Positions 23,274 to 33,213 of a stretch of DNA of 36,095 nucleotides are shown piece by piece. How positions within the stretch are numbered: the first letter of the stretch is position 1; the number at the start of each line of letters is the position of its first letter. Source of the DNA: Bacteroides muris (ex Afrizal et al. 2022) (GTDB lineage: Bacteria; Bacteroidota; Bacteroidia; Bacteroidales; Bacteroidaceae). Under the pieces are notes generated by a model. That model was not told where the DNA came from, searched no databases, and saw only the letters and a program-made list of their open reading frames with translations. The stretch spans positions 1-36,095 of the forward strand of contig NZ_SRYZ01000037.1 of the NCBI RefSeq assembly GCF_004793475.1, in the 5' to 3' direction. The translations under genes and the position numbers were made by a program.

Positions 23274-24314
23274 TCAACGGCAGTGGAACCATTCGCCCCA
23301 TCCCATGACTGTGTAGTCTTTGCTGATTTTCTCCATCTTCTCGAAAGTGAGCCAGAAAGCCTCGCGGTGGTCAATCGTGTGCCCCATTTCGTTTTCATGT
23401 CCGGTAACTACCAGTTTGGGATTGAAGCCGTTCACTAAGTCGTTCATCCGGTGAGTCCAGCAGTTCACAACCAGTGCGTCCGGTCGGGGAATGTGTTGTT
23501 TGATGTTGACAATCCATTCCATGTCCTCTTTGTTGTATTGGTCGCCCACATGGGCAATGGTCTTTTTCTCGGCAGTGGTAACTACGTAGATGTTATTCAT
23601 CAGGTTGTCTTGGTTGCCGGGGAATATCTTTACGCAGATGTGTCTGTTGTCGCTTAGCTCTATTTTCTTGTCAATCATTTCATGGGAACGTTCATGCAAG
23701 ATTTCCTTTTTGTCCGGCAATATGTTTGTCGGCGCTACCACCGGCTTGCCGGCCTTCAGGAACATGTCCACAACAACCGGGTCTACATGGTCGCCGTGGT
23801 TATGGGTGAGGAACAGAATGTCGCATCGGTCTACAATCTGTTGTACCAAGGCATCGGGTAGCAGAGTTTTTCCTTGGCACCATCCTCTGGCAAGGTCGAA
23901 GGCCAAGGTGACCGAGGCAGTGCGGGCTACGATTCCCTCATTGTATATCTTGTACACCTTCATTCCTTTCTTCACCGGACTGGAAAGGTCGGTTATGACT
24001 TTATCCATCCGTGAAGCGATGAAGTTGCCAAGGGGTTTTCCATTGTCATATTTGGTCTCATGAAGCATGGCGTCCAAGTTATAGAGAGCTAGTTTCCGGT
24101 TCATTGGGGCACCTGTCACCGGAGGATTCTCAGTCAAGGCCTGGTCTATCAGGTCAAACATCTTGAAAGCTTGTCTGTTCAGGTATTTCTCGGAATTCCC
24201 CCAAAAGGCGCTTCTTTCTATCCCATCCTTTTTTTGGGCATAGGTGCTTTGGGGTGTCAGTAAGAGGATACATAGTCCTCCTATAAATAAGTGAAGTATA
24301 AAATTCTTTTTCAT
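23274..24314 (-). CDS. Secreted metallo-beta-lactamase-fold hydrolase
   Basis: The 346-residue protein has a signal peptide (MKKNFILHLFIGGLCILLLT, cleaved after about residue 26) and an MBL fold. The metal motif HNHGDH is at 171-176, a further ligand is Asp258 in AHVGDQY, and a last His305 sits in VTGHENE. The order resembles UlaG-like or phospholipase-like members rather than true beta-lactamases. An N-terminal helical extension of about 110 residues precedes the fold. It sits between GH84 and GH3 in the same operon, 27 bp after GH84, so it likely acts on a product or substituent of the target glycan. The substrate is unknown. Confidence 0.88.
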   Translation of the reverse strand: MKKNFILHLFIGGLCILLLTPQSTYAQKKDGIERSAFWGNSEKYLNRQAFKMFDLIDQALTENPPVTGAPMNRKLALYNLDAMLHETKYDNGKPLGNFIASRMDKVITDLSSPVKKGMKVYKIYNEGIVARTASVTLAFDLARGWCQGKTLLPDALVQQIVDRCDILFLTHNHGDHVDPVVVDMFLKAGKPVVAPTNILPDKKEILHERSHEMIDKKIELSDNRHICVKIFPGNQDNLMNNIYVVTTAEKKTIAHVGDQYNKEDMEWIVNIKQHIPRPDALVVNCWTHRMNDLVNGFNPKLVVTGHENEMGHTIDHREAFWLTFEKMEKISKDYTVMGWGEWFHCR

Positions 24315-24341
24315 GATGTAAATGGATTGTTGAAGATTGTT

Positions 24342-26537
24342 TTATGGTGCGACAGGCTCTGTGAGAACGAGGAACCGTCCGATTCCTATGGACATTTCTG
24401 TTTGCGACTTGTTGAGGCAGCGGATGTATCGGGTTTGTGGCTCGTGGATGCGGAGGGTATCCAGGCGGTCTTTTCCGGTTTGCCGTAGTGGAAACCATAC
24501 TTTCCCGTCGATAGACCCTTGGAACTGGCGTCCTTTGGATTTGCTTTTACGCAAATCGTAGACCAGTGCGACCGGTTGCTTGCTCTCTTCGATACGGAAA
24601 CCGAAGTATTCTCCGGGAGCTATTGTCACCAATGGGAAATGGGGCGTTAATCCTACCATATCGTCCTCGCAGAAACAAGACAGTTCGTCGAAAGCTTGCG
24701 AACCTGCCAGTACTTCCGCTTTCTCTTTCGGTTTTTCGTCGGTGAGCAGGGTGTTTTCCACATGTTGCACGATGTTGCGGATGAAAGGTAACAATACTTG
24801 GGAGCCGCTTCGGATGCCATCCTGCTCTCCACGGCGGTAAGGGCGGCTGAAAACAGCTGTCGTTTCCAGAGCTTCCCGGGTTTTACGGTAGGCTTCGCGG
24901 CAGTTTTCCGTATCTTTCTTTTGGGCAAGTTCCAGCATTTTCATGGCTTCCACACCGGCTTCTCCCACATTGGCCGTTTGCGTCAGCCAAGGGCCGATTT
25001 CTTTTATCAGCTGCTCGTTTGCAGAACTGCTTCTGATAGTTTCAGGAGCTTTTCTTATCTGAGCAAACATGTTTATGATTTCGGCGGCTTCTTTCTCCAG
25101 ATATGTTCCGGCAGCTAAGGATTGCCAGAACCGGGTGAGTAACTTGTCGGAATTGAAAGACTCTTTTCTGAAGAACATCCATGTGTTGGGACCGATGTCT
25201 GCGTTATGTTCGCAGAAGAGCCGGAATGCATCGGGAGCTTCCGGAACAAGTGCCTCACATGCTTTGTACCAGGCTTCCTCCGGATTGAATCCATTCATGT
25301 TCCAAGTGAACTGGGATATGCTCCAAAGCGCTACTTTGCTTGCTTCTGCAAATTCCATCGGATTGGAGACGAAGGCGTGCATGTCTGTAGCCGTATTCTT
25401 CTCCAGACCATGCACCGGCCCCATCAGCAGATGAGCCAGGCAGTAGTCATTTACCGGGAAATTCCACCAGACGTAGCAGGGACGTCCGATTCGTCTGTTG
25501 ACCCACTGGAGTCCTTCGCATGTGATGTCGCTCACGACCTTGTCACCGGTCCACATGATATGGATGAAAGGGTCGAGTAGTTTACCCAGAATATCCAGAT
25601 AATCGGTTTTTGCCCAGTCCTTGTTGTATTCGGTCGGACATAGGATGAGCTGTTGGATGTCTCCTTTCTTGTCTACGAACTCCTTCTTGAGGTGGTTCAT
25701 GAAGGCGGCTTGCTTGTATGCATCCGTTCCCTCTCCTTCGATGTCATCGAAGAAGACGGCAAATGCCCTTACTCCAAGGCCGTACATGCTCTCCAGCTTT
25801 TGTATGGCGGCCTGCCGGTCTGCGTCGTTCCAGCGGATATCCATTCCGGGATGTAGTGCCCAGACAAAGTCCACTTTATTTTTCCGGGCTTCTATTACCA
25901 GCCTGCGGATGTTGTCCGCTTGTTCTTCCGGATAGGGTATACGCCATGAGGGGGAGCGATGGTAGGGGTCGTCTTTGGGGCCGAATATGTAGGTATTCAT
26001 TTTCATGCGGCCATAGAATCTCAGTTGTTCTACCCTGTTCTCAAAGGACCAGGGAGTACCGTAAAAGCCCTCCACCACTCCTCTGAAGGCTATGTCGGGA
26101 TAGTCCCGTATCAGGCAGACCGGAAGTTTCTTTCCTTCCAGGATTAGTTGCCGAAAGGTTTGGACAGCATAGAAAAGGGAACGGTCGTCATAGATTCCGA
26201 TATGGATGCCGTTACTGTTGATTGTCAGGGTATAAGCGCCCGAACGTTGCATTTCATCGGTTGCTTTATCCAGTTTTCCGATAGTGATTGCTTGTTGGGC
26301 TTGTTCTGCTATGGGTACGGATTGCTTCAACAAGTTCATTGCATCCGTGTCAGGTGTTTCCGTGCTCTCTATCCGGTATCCTTCTTCCGGTATCTTTATC
26401 CACTTGTCAGATACGTCCATTTCCTGGGGAGTCGGGTAGACATTCACCTCTTTGGGGGGATTTCCTTGGTCACATCCTCCGAGAATCAGCGCCATGGGGA
26501 AAACACACGATATACATAATCTTATGGTTCTATTCAT
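24342..26537 (-). CDS. GH84 beta-N-acetylglucosaminidase lipoprotein
   Basis: The 731-residue protein is of the O-GlcNAcase/hyaluronidase-like type (as BtGH84), which cuts terminal beta-GlcNAc using substrate-assisted catalysis. A lipoprotein signal ends at Cys22 (ALILGGC). The N-terminal alpha/beta domain (about 30-140) opens VNVYPTPQEMDVS and has AVQTFRQLI. The catalytic barrel starts FRGVVEGFYGTPWSFENRV (about 150-168) and has the catalytic Asp264-Asp265 pair in FFDDIEGEG. A helical domain and a C-terminal beta domain (about 600-731) follow. All core residues are present. It is probably anchored at the outer membrane or in the periplasm, and is the first enzyme after SusD, separated by two hairpins. 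It marks the locus as acting on host-type amino-sugar glycans. Confidence 0.95.
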   Translation of the reverse strand: MNRTIRLCISCVFPMALILGGCDQGNPPKEVNVYPTPQEMDVSDKWIKIPEEGYRIESTETPDTDAMNLLKQSVPIAEQAQQAITIGKLDKATDEMQRSGAYTLTINSNGIHIGIYDDRSLFYAVQTFRQLILEGKKLPVCLIRDYPDIAFRGVVEGFYGTPWSFENRVEQLRFYGRMKMNTYIFGPKDDPYHRSPSWRIPYPEEQADNIRRLVIEARKNKVDFVWALHPGMDIRWNDADRQAAIQKLESMYGLGVRAFAVFFDDIEGEGTDAYKQAAFMNHLKKEFVDKKGDIQQLILCPTEYNKDWAKTDYLDILGKLLDPFIHIMWTGDKVVSDITCEGLQWVNRRIGRPCYVWWNFPVNDYCLAHLLMGPVHGLEKNTATDMHAFVSNPMEFAEASKVALWSISQFTWNMNGFNPEEAWYKACEALVPEAPDAFRLFCEHNADIGPNTWMFFRKESFNSDKLLTRFWQSLAAGTYLEKEAAEIINMFAQIRKAPETIRSSSANEQLIKEIGPWLTQTANVGEAGVEAMKMLELAQKKDTENCREAYRKTREALETTAVFSRPYRRGEQDGIRSGSQVLLPFIRNIVQHVENTLLTDEKPKEKAEVLAGSQAFDELSCFCEDDMVGLTPHFPLVTIAPGEYFGFRIEESKQPVALVYDLRKSKSKGRQFQGSIDGKVWFPLRQTGKDRLDTLRIHEPQTRYIRCLNKSQTEMSIGIGRFLVLTEPVAP

Positions 26538-26591
26538 ATTCTGTTGATTAAAGGCGGTGGGAAAAGCATCTATATTACTGGCAGGAATCGT

Positions 26592-26658
26592 CTGCTTTCA
26601 TATCGTTTCTTATAGAAGAAAGCAGGAACAGGCTTGGCTTTTTCATACAAGCCTGTTC
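26592..26658 (-). terminator. Two adjacent hairpins between susD and GH84
   Basis: On the minus strand, a perfect 11-bp stem (CAAGCCTGTTC at 26648-26658 with GAACAGGCTTG at 26626-26636) begins 28 bp after the susD stop. It is followed directly by an 8-bp stem (GAAAGCAG 26618-26625, CTGCTTTC 26592-26599). The first is followed by a pyrimidine-rich CTGCTTTCTTC. They could partly end transcription so that susCD is expressed above the enzymes, or protect the susCD message. Confidence 0.55.
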
Positions 26659-26685
26659 TCCTGAAGATATATGTTTACGCCAAGG

Positions 26686-28425
26686 TTACCAATCCTCGTT
26701 CTGGGTCAGGTTAGGATTGCGTTCCATCTCTACAAACGGTATGGGCCAGATTTCGTGTCGTGGCTGGTATACGCGTTCGTACATCAAGTCACCAAGGATG
26801 TCGGTAGCATTCTTAACCGTAGATTCGAGCAGCCCCCAACGGCGGAGATCCCAGTAGCGTTGGCCTTCACCTGCCAGTTCGCGGGCTCGTTCGTCGCGGA
26901 TGCGTTGGGTTGTTTCGTCTTTACTGCCAACGGCCATCCAAGCCGGACCGGAGTTCAGTTCCGGCATGCGGACACGGGCACGAATCTTGTTGACTTCGGC
27001 AATCGCCTTATCAGTTTCACCCAGTTCGTTGTAGGCTTCGGCAAGCATCAGGATGACGTCGCCCAAGCGAATCAACGGGAATTCGTAGGGAGTACGGTTG
27101 TATTCTCCCCAATAACCGTCCATGTTGCCTTCGGGAATCCATTTGCGCCAGAAGTATGAATTCCAGCCTTCCGAGTTGCGGATAAAGGACTGCGCTTCCA
27201 TAGGTGCGCCGCCTTTGGTAGGATCTACGATAACGAATTGTTTATCTCTCGGATTAGAACCGGCATCGGTACCTAGGTAATGAGAGAATGGAGTAATCAC
27301 GTTCCAGCACAAGCGCGGGTCGCGGTCATTATAGGCGGCGGTTACTTTTTCTACGTCGCAGTCCAGCGTACTGATGATTTCCGTACTGGCATCGTTGATG
27401 GCAACCGCCAGACATTTGTGGCGGAACTGTGAAGTTCCGTTGTTGAATCCGGGGAACACCTCGTCCCAGTCGAACTTCTGTCCGTTGGGTTTCTCATACA
27501 AATCGACCAATTTGGTAGAAGGCACGATGCAGTTGCTGGCAATGAGTCGCATAGTGGCTTTGTTGCCAAAATAGCCGACGATATTCAAGGCATAGCCTGC
27601 GACATTACCGTCAATGGATTGGATGGCGAAAATCATCTCTTTGCTTCGTGCGCCGTTATAGAGCCGGAATAGGTTTTCGTAGTTGGGGTGCAACTCGTAG
27701 CCGTAATCGTTGGTCTTGTTGTACACGATTTCTTCAAAATCGGAAACGGCTTTTGTCCATTCTTTGTTGAAGAGGTAGACTTTGCCACGAAGTGCATACG
27801 CCGCTCCCTTGGTGGCACGGCCGTAATCTCCGGTTTCCCAGCTGATTGGCAGCTTGGCGATGGCGTCAGTCAGGTCGTTGATGATATGTTTGCGGATGTC
27901 TTCGGCGGAACTCCGCGGACTGGTCACCGTGGCGAATTCTTCTTCGATAATGCAGGTTTCGTCATAATAGGGCACTCCTCCCCAACAGTTGAGCATGCGG
28001 AAGTAGGCCATGGCGCGAAGGAACTTGGCTTCACCGATTATCGGGTCGATCTTGGTTTGGTCGATATCCATGGTCGAAACATTACGGATTACGGTGTTTG
28101 AACGATGGACCAGTTCGTAAAGATACTGCCAATGATTTTGTACGGCTCCACTGGTAGAAGCGAAAGAGGTTCCTCGCGAAATGTCGGCAAAGGGATTGGT
28201 TCCGTCGGCCAAGTCGGTACACATGTCGAAGGCAAACTCCAACCCGAAACACCATGGTTGCATCATAGCCTGGTATAGGCCGACAGCCGCCTGCTTGGCG
28301 TGAAGTTCTGTTTTCCAGAAAGTTGTGTTTGACAACTGGTCGGGACGTGTATAGTCCAGACTTTCACAACTGCTTAACAAGAGGGCAAAGCCTAAAAAAG
28401 CGGATAGTATATGTTTAACTTTCAT
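26686..28425 (-). CDS. SusD/RagB-type glycan-binding lipoprotein
   Basis: The 579-residue surface lipoprotein forms the lid of the SusCD importer and binds the target glycan. The signal ends at Cys20 (LGFALLLSSC). The helical TPR-like scaffold shows VGLYQAMMQPW, EAKFLRAMAYFRMLNCWGGV (the family's typical FLRA.AYF.L...GGVP region) and GAAYALRGKVYLFNKEW. The C-terminal half has FPLIRLGDVILMLAEAYNEL and IRDERARELAGEGQRYWDLR, both strong SusD signatures. It lies 11 bp below its SusC partner. The variable loops that would set glycan specificity cannot be interpreted by eye. Confidence 0.97.
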   Translation of the reverse strand: MKVKHILSAFLGFALLLSSCESLDYTRPDQLSNTTFWKTELHAKQAAVGLYQAMMQPWCFGLEFAFDMCTDLADGTNPFADISRGTSFASTSGAVQNHWQYLYELVHRSNTVIRNVSTMDIDQTKIDPIIGEAKFLRAMAYFRMLNCWGGVPYYDETCIIEEEFATVTSPRSSAEDIRKHIINDLTDAIAKLPISWETGDYGRATKGAAYALRGKVYLFNKEWTKAVSDFEEIVYNKTNDYGYELHPNYENLFRLYNGARSKEMIFAIQSIDGNVAGYALNIVGYFGNKATMRLIASNCIVPSTKLVDLYEKPNGQKFDWDEVFPGFNNGTSQFRHKCLAVAINDASTEIISTLDCDVEKVTAAYNDRDPRLCWNVITPFSHYLGTDAGSNPRDKQFVIVDPTKGGAPMEAQSFIRNSEGWNSYFWRKWIPEGNMDGYWGEYNRTPYEFPLIRLGDVILMLAEAYNELGETDKAIAEVNKIRARVRMPELNSGPAWMAVGSKDETTQRIRDERARELAGEGQRYWDLRRWGLLESTVKNATDILGDLMYERVYQPRHEIWPIPFVEMERNPNLTQNEDW

Positions 28426-28436
28426 CGTATTTTGCT

Positions 28437-31400
28437 TTAGAATGAAACATTGAGACCTATGGAATATTGACGGACAGCAGGATAACCTACGGTTGCTGCG
28501 ACTTCAGGATCCAATCCCGGGAAGCTGGTAATGGTAAACAGATTGTCGATGCTGGTGTAGATTTTCAGGTTTTTTACAAAGAACTTTTGTGAGATTTTCT
28601 CAGGAACTGTGTAACCCAACTGAATGTTTTTGCAACGGAGGTAGGCCGCATTGTGAATGAAAGCGTCGCTGGCCATATCGTTCTTGCTGTTTGCACTGTT
28701 ACGCAATATCGGATATTTGGATTTATAAGGATTTTCCTTTGTCCAGGCGTTGTCCGTTATATCTTTGATGAGTGAGTTACCCATGACAGTGGTAAACCGG
28801 AAGGCTTGGTTGTTATAATAAACGTCGTAGTCGCCCACGCCTTGAAGAAGCATACTGAAGTCGAAATTGTTCCATTTCAGGCTGAAGTTGGCACCGTATG
28901 TCAGTCTCGGACTGTCACCGTGGCCTATCTCTACGCGGTCGTCAGCATCCAGGTTACCGTCATTGTTGGTGTCGGCAAACAAGAAGTCACCCAGTTCGGG
29001 ACGTTGATAGGTAGCGAAATATTTCGGATTCTTCTTTACCAGGTTCTCTACATAATCCAAGTCTGCCTGGTCGCGAACAATGCGGTCTACTTTCAGCACG
29101 TAGTATTGGTTGATGGGTTTCCCTTCCTGAATCTTGTGGACTCCGCTGATGGAAGCGACATCGCCTTGGAATTTCGTCACTTTGTTGCTGACGAAGCCCA
29201 TATTGAAACCTACGGAGTAGGTCACTTTGCTGATTTTGTCGCTCCAGTTGATGTCAAAGTCAAAACCACGGTTGTTTACTTCACCGGCATTCTGGTTGGG
29301 AACGGAAGAGGTGCCATGCTCCAAAGGTACGGGAAGTGAAATCAAGATGCCCTTGGTGTCTCTGTTGAACCATTCGAATGAACCGGTCAGTCGGTTGTTC
29401 AAGAAACCATAGTCGATGCCGACATTCGTTACATATGTACTTTCCCAAGTCAGTTGGGAATTGGAGAGGGTTGTCTGCGAGAACCCTCCGGTGATGGTGT
29501 TGCCCAGTACATAGTTGGTGGTGGCATACAGAGCTTGGTACATATAGTTGTTGGATGCTGCGTTATTACCCAATGAACCGTAGGATGCGCGAAGCTTCAG
29601 GGAGTTGAGCCAGTTCTGATAAGGCTCCATGAACTTCTCTTGGGAGATGCGCCAACCGGCCGATACCGAGGGGAAATATCCCCACCGTTTGTTGGGTGCA
29701 AAGCGTGAAGAACCGTCGGCGCGCAGGTTGGCTTCCAACATATACTTGTCGTCCCACACTAGGTTGATGCGGCCGAAATAGGAACGCATGGCCCATTCGT
29801 TATAGTTGCCGGTGATGCGTCCCAGTGTGGAAGCTGCATCCAGGGCAGTCAATGATTCGTCGACGAGATCGTATTTCAGGTAATAATCATTGTCGTATTT
29901 GTTGTACTCTTGGCTGGCACCGGCCATTACCGAAGCATCGAGCTTGTCAATCTTGAATTCATAGCGGGCCGTCACGTCCGACGAACGGAAATCGTTACGG
30001 TAATTATATCTTCTGATATACGTCCGGACATCTCCTGCACGGAGCAGAATGGGACCGTCTTTTGTAAAGCGGAACAAGTCACGGTCGGTCAGATGGTGTT
30101 CCATACGGCGGTCCCAAGCATTGTAAGTATAAGAGGCGTCAATCGTCAATCCTTTGACAGGGGTGATACGTCCATACATCTTTGCTACGGTGCGGCGGGT
30201 GATGGTAGGGAATTCTTCTTTATAGAACCACATCCGACGATATGGATTTGCATTGCTGATATTTTCCTCTTCCGGGTTCTGAATGCCTCCATATAGGCCG
30301 GTTTCGGGGTCATACAACGTCATGCCCGGTACGGTATTGAATGCTCCGTAACCCCAGATTACGTCTCCGCCGGATGCAGCTGTGCTTGCCGAAGGATTGT
30401 TATAGTCCACATATCCGTATGCATTGGTACCTACGGTCAGCCAAGGCTTGATGTTGACATCTACATTGGCGCGCATCTGGTAGCGCTTGTAATTTGTATG
30501 ATATATCATACCTGGATTGTTGACGTATCCGAAAGAGAGATTGTAACGGGCTGTTTTTGAACCGCCATTCGCCGTAATGTTGTGGGTTTGGACAACAGAA
30601 ACTTTACGGTATATATGGTCTTGCCAGTCGGTATTGGGATATATGGTAGGGTTCTTGCCTGCGTCGTTGCGCCATTCGTCTATCTTGCCTTGCGAGAAGC
30701 GGGCAGCTTGTCCGTTGGCTATCAGACCGGCATTCTGAATTTCCATGAAATCGGCATAGTTTGTCACGAGGTTCAGGCGTTTGGCCACTTTTTCAAACGA
30801 CACATTGCCGCTATATGTAATTCTTGAAGAGCCTTCCGTACCTTTTTTGGTAGTGATTAAGATGACCCCATTGGCGGCACGCGAACCGTATATGGACGAT
30901 GATGCGGCATCTTTCAGAATGGAGATGGACTCGATGTCTTGTGGATTGATGTCGCTGATGCTGCCTCCGGTCATACCGTCGATGACAACAAGCGGATCGG
31001 AATTGTTCAACGTACCTTGACCGCGGATTCGGATAGTGGGACTTTCCCAGCCGGGTGTGCTTCCTCCCGTGTTGGTGACGGACAAACCGGCGGCCAGACC
31101 GGCCAATGCATTGGTTGCGTTGTTCATGGGACGATTCTCCAAAGCATCAGACTTTACAGAAGAGACTGCTCCTGTCATGTTGACTTTCTTTTGGGTTCCA
31201 TAACCCACGACGACTACCTCGTCCAGCAACTCGTTGTCTTCATTTAAGACGATTGACATATTTTCCTGAGCCTCCACTTCCTGACTCTTGTAGCCAATAT
31301 AGGCAAACTGTATGATAGAGCCTTTGGCTATGTTGGGCAGCTCAAAGTTACCCTCGATGTCGGTAATGGTTCCTCTTGTTGTGCCTTTGACGATGACGTT

Positions 31401-31847
31401 TACACCTGCAAGCGGCGTGCCCGTATGATCTTTCACATTACCCCGGACAGTGAGGGTGGTTTGTGCGGTGGCAGGTGCCGACGGTTGGTGCTCATTTTTC
31501 GTTTTTATGATGATCTGTCTTCCTTTTATTGTGTAGGAGAGTCCGTTTGCGGAGAAAACTTCTTTTATGATTTCGTCCACAGGTTTGGCCGAGAAGTTTA
31601 CGCTGACTTTCTTTTCAAGGTTGACGGCCTCTTCATATATAAAGATATAGCTGCTGTGCTTTTCAATATATGAAAATACTTCCTTCAGAGTCTTGTCTTG
31701 TAATAGAATCGTCAGCATCTCTTTGTCTGCATGGGAGGAGGCTAGAGCAGTTGTGTTCAGGGTGGAAAACTGTACTGAAAAAAGCAATAAACATGCTAAT
31801 TTTATGTAATAATTCCTATTCCGATTAGTTGCAATATTTTTTTTCAT
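28437..31847 (-). CDS. SusC/RagA TonB-dependent transporter with STN domain
   Basis: The 1136-residue outer-membrane transporter imports oligosaccharides with TonB energy. After a signal peptide (to about 37) it has an STN domain (about 45-113; MLTILLQDKTLKEVFSYIEK), a carboxypeptidase-regulatory-like domain (about 133-205), a TonB-box region and plug starting LLDEVVVVGYGTQKK (208-221), and a large beta barrel ending in aromatic SIGLNVSF. The STN domain is the part that contacts a FecR-type anti-sigma factor, so the transporter also reports ligand. The cognate fecR and sigma genes lie directly upstream on the same strand. It forms a complex with the SusD encoded 11 bp downstream. No truncation is seen. 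Confidence 0.97.
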   Translation of the reverse strand: MKKNIATNRNRNYYIKLACLLLFSVQFSTLNTTALASSHADKEMLTILLQDKTLKEVFSYIEKHSSYIFIYEEAVNLEKKVSVNFSAKPVDEIIKEVFSANGLSYTIKGRQIIIKTKNEHQPSAPATAQTTLTVRGNVKDHTGTPLAGVNVIVKGTTRGTITDIEGNFELPNIAKGSIIQFAYIGYKSQEVEAQENMSIVLNEDNELLDEVVVVGYGTQKKVNMTGAVSSVKSDALENRPMNNATNALAGLAAGLSVTNTGGSTPGWESPTIRIRGQGTLNNSDPLVVIDGMTGGSISDINPQDIESISILKDAASSSIYGSRAANGVILITTKKGTEGSSRITYSGNVSFEKVAKRLNLVTNYADFMEIQNAGLIANGQAARFSQGKIDEWRNDAGKNPTIYPNTDWQDHIYRKVSVVQTHNITANGGSKTARYNLSFGYVNNPGMIYHTNYKRYQMRANVDVNIKPWLTVGTNAYGYVDYNNPSASTAASGGDVIWGYGAFNTVPGMTLYDPETGLYGGIQNPEEENISNANPYRRMWFYKEEFPTITRRTVAKMYGRITPVKGLTIDASYTYNAWDRRMEHHLTDRDLFRFTKDGPILLRAGDVRTYIRRYNYRNDFRSSDVTARYEFKIDKLDASVMAGASQEYNKYDNDYYLKYDLVDESLTALDAASTLGRITGNYNEWAMRSYFGRINLVWDDKYMLEANLRADGSSRFAPNKRWGYFPSVSAGWRISQEKFMEPYQNWLNSLKLRASYGSLGNNAASNNYMYQALYATTNYVLGNTITGGFSQTTLSNSQLTWESTYVTNVGIDYGFLNNRLTGSFEWFNRDTKGILISLPVPLEHGTSSVPNQNAGEVNNRGFDFDINWSDKISKVTYSVGFNMGFVSNKVTKFQGDVASISGVHKIQEGKPINQYYVLKVDRIVRDQADLDYVENLVKKNPKYFATYQRPELGDFLFADTNNDGNLDADDRVEIGHGDSPRLTYGANFSLKWNNFDFSMLLQGVGDYDVYYNNQAFRFTTVMGNSLIKDITDNAWTKENPYKSKYPILRNSANSKNDMASDAFIHNAAYLRCKNIQLGYTVPEKISQKFFVKNLKIYTSIDNLFTITSFPGLDPEVAATVGYPAVRQYSIGLNVSF

Positions 31848-31893
31848 ACTTTTGTAGTCAAATTCTTAGAACTATATTAAGGATTATCTTTTG

Positions 31894-31932
31894 AAGGGTC
31901 CGGATTGAAGCGCCAACTGTCATCCGACCCTT
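31894..31932. other. Hairpin between fecR and susC
   Basis: AAGGGTCCGGAT (31894-31905) pairs with ATCCGACCCTT (31922-31932) with one bulged base and a 16-nt loop. It is in the 156-bp gap that must hold the susC promoter, 71 bp after the fecR stop. It may end the fecR message. The T run lies on the plus-strand side, where no gene needs it. Confidence 0.5.
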
Positions 31933-32003
31933 TTTGGCTTATTGTTTTCATATTTTCATAGGCAATCTGTTTTTATTCGTTAATACTTGGGAATCTATCT
32001 CTT

Positions 32004-33053
32004 TTAATAAAATCGGTACTTGTTGTCTCCGGTCTTCTCCATCTGCAGGGAGGCGGAAACCTTTATGATGTCAAGCACACTTTCAATGGAATCGCAAAGG
32101 TTGAGTTTTCCTGATAGTCTTCGGGAAGCTGCATCTTTATCGTATTGGATGGAGACATCATAATATCGCGCTACCTTGTCCAATACTTCCGCTACCTTTT
32201 CCTTCTCCAGCAGCATGATATTATCTTTCCAGCAGGTGTATTTTAAGGTGTTCACTTGCTCCTTTTTCCGCAGGATTCCGTTTTCCAGACAAGCCATTTG
32301 CGAGGGCTCCAGCAGCATTTTTGTCTTTTTGTCCGGGTTGATCTCTACCTGTCCTTCTACCAATACCACCGAGATATTGTCTTGTTCATAAGCATTTATG
32401 TTGAAAGATGTGCCTAACACCCTGACATCTATGCCTTTGGTCTTTACGATGAAAGGCTTTTTGGCGTTGTGTGCCACTTCCAGGTAGGCTTCTCCTTCTA
32501 TAGCTATCATCCGCTTGTCGGTAGCGAAAACCGTTGGGTATATGATACGGCTGGCAGAGTTCACATAAATCTTCGTACCGTCTGACAAGACGAGATGGGT
32601 GCGTTTTCCTTTCGGTACGATAACCTGATTGAATTTCTGCTCTTCGGTTTCTGCGGATTCGGGCGCTTGGGGCGATTCATTGTTTACGGTGACACAGCCG
32701 GATTCATCGTAATTGATGTTGGAGTTGTTCTCCAATTCTATTTGCCGGTTGTCGGAAAACACCAGCTGTACTTGATTGCCGACCGGAACCGGGGACACTA
32801 GTTCGGTAAAGAACTGGGATTCCTTGTAATCGGTGTTTTTGTTTATGGAAGTGATACAAATGATGGCTATGGAGGCTGCGACCGAACATCCTGCAAGCAA
32901 ATATCGGAAAATGGCTTTTACTTTTCTCTTTTTTGGGGAGAAAGAGAGGGGAAGGGTTTGCCGGATGTTGTCCCATGAATCTTTTATTTCCTTGTCTGAG
33001 AAATCCTTCATTTCACTTTCAAATTGTGTTTTGCGTATGTTGTTCTTGACCAT
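32004..33053 (-). CDS. FecR-family anti-sigma factor
   Basis: The 349-residue inner-membrane protein has a short cytoplasmic N terminus (1-48) that would hold the ECF sigma factor, and one transmembrane helix (about 49-71; AIFRYLLAGCSVAASIAIIC). A periplasmic FecR domain follows (about 140-240; VPKGKRTHLVLSDGTKIYVN, IEGEAYLEVAHNAKKPFIV), then a C-terminal DUF4974 domain (about 280-349; VAEVLDKVARYYDVSIQYD) that docks on the STN domain of the transporter. When SusC binds its glycan the signal passes through this protein to release sigma. It sits 160 bp below the sigma gene and 156 bp above susC, the standard order. Confidence 0.96.
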   Translation of the reverse strand: MVKNNIRKTQFESEMKDFSDKEIKDSWDNIRQTLPLSFSPKKRKVKAIFRYLLAGCSVAASIAIICITSINKNTDYKESQFFTELVSPVPVGNQVQLVFSDNRQIELENNSNINYDESGCVTVNNESPQAPESAETEEQKFNQVIVPKGKRTHLVLSDGTKIYVNSASRIIYPTVFATDKRMIAIEGEAYLEVAHNAKKPFIVKTKGIDVRVLGTSFNINAYEQDNISVVLVEGQVEINPDKKTKMLLEPSQMACLENGILRKKEQVNTLKYTCWKDNIMLLEKEKVAEVLDKVARYYDVSIQYDKDAASRRLSGKLNLCDSIESVLDIIKVSASLQMEKTGDNKYRFY

Positions 33054-33213
33054 TTGTATATTGCTTTTGTAGATATTACAGTTTACAATGGTTTTCGGTA
33101 CTCATGTTTTTCTGTTTTTTTCAATAAAAGATGTTTTTGTTGGTACAACCTCCGGAAAAGACTGTCTGTGGTTGTTGATTTGTGGTAAATAGGAGAAGCG
33201 TAGGCGGATGTTT

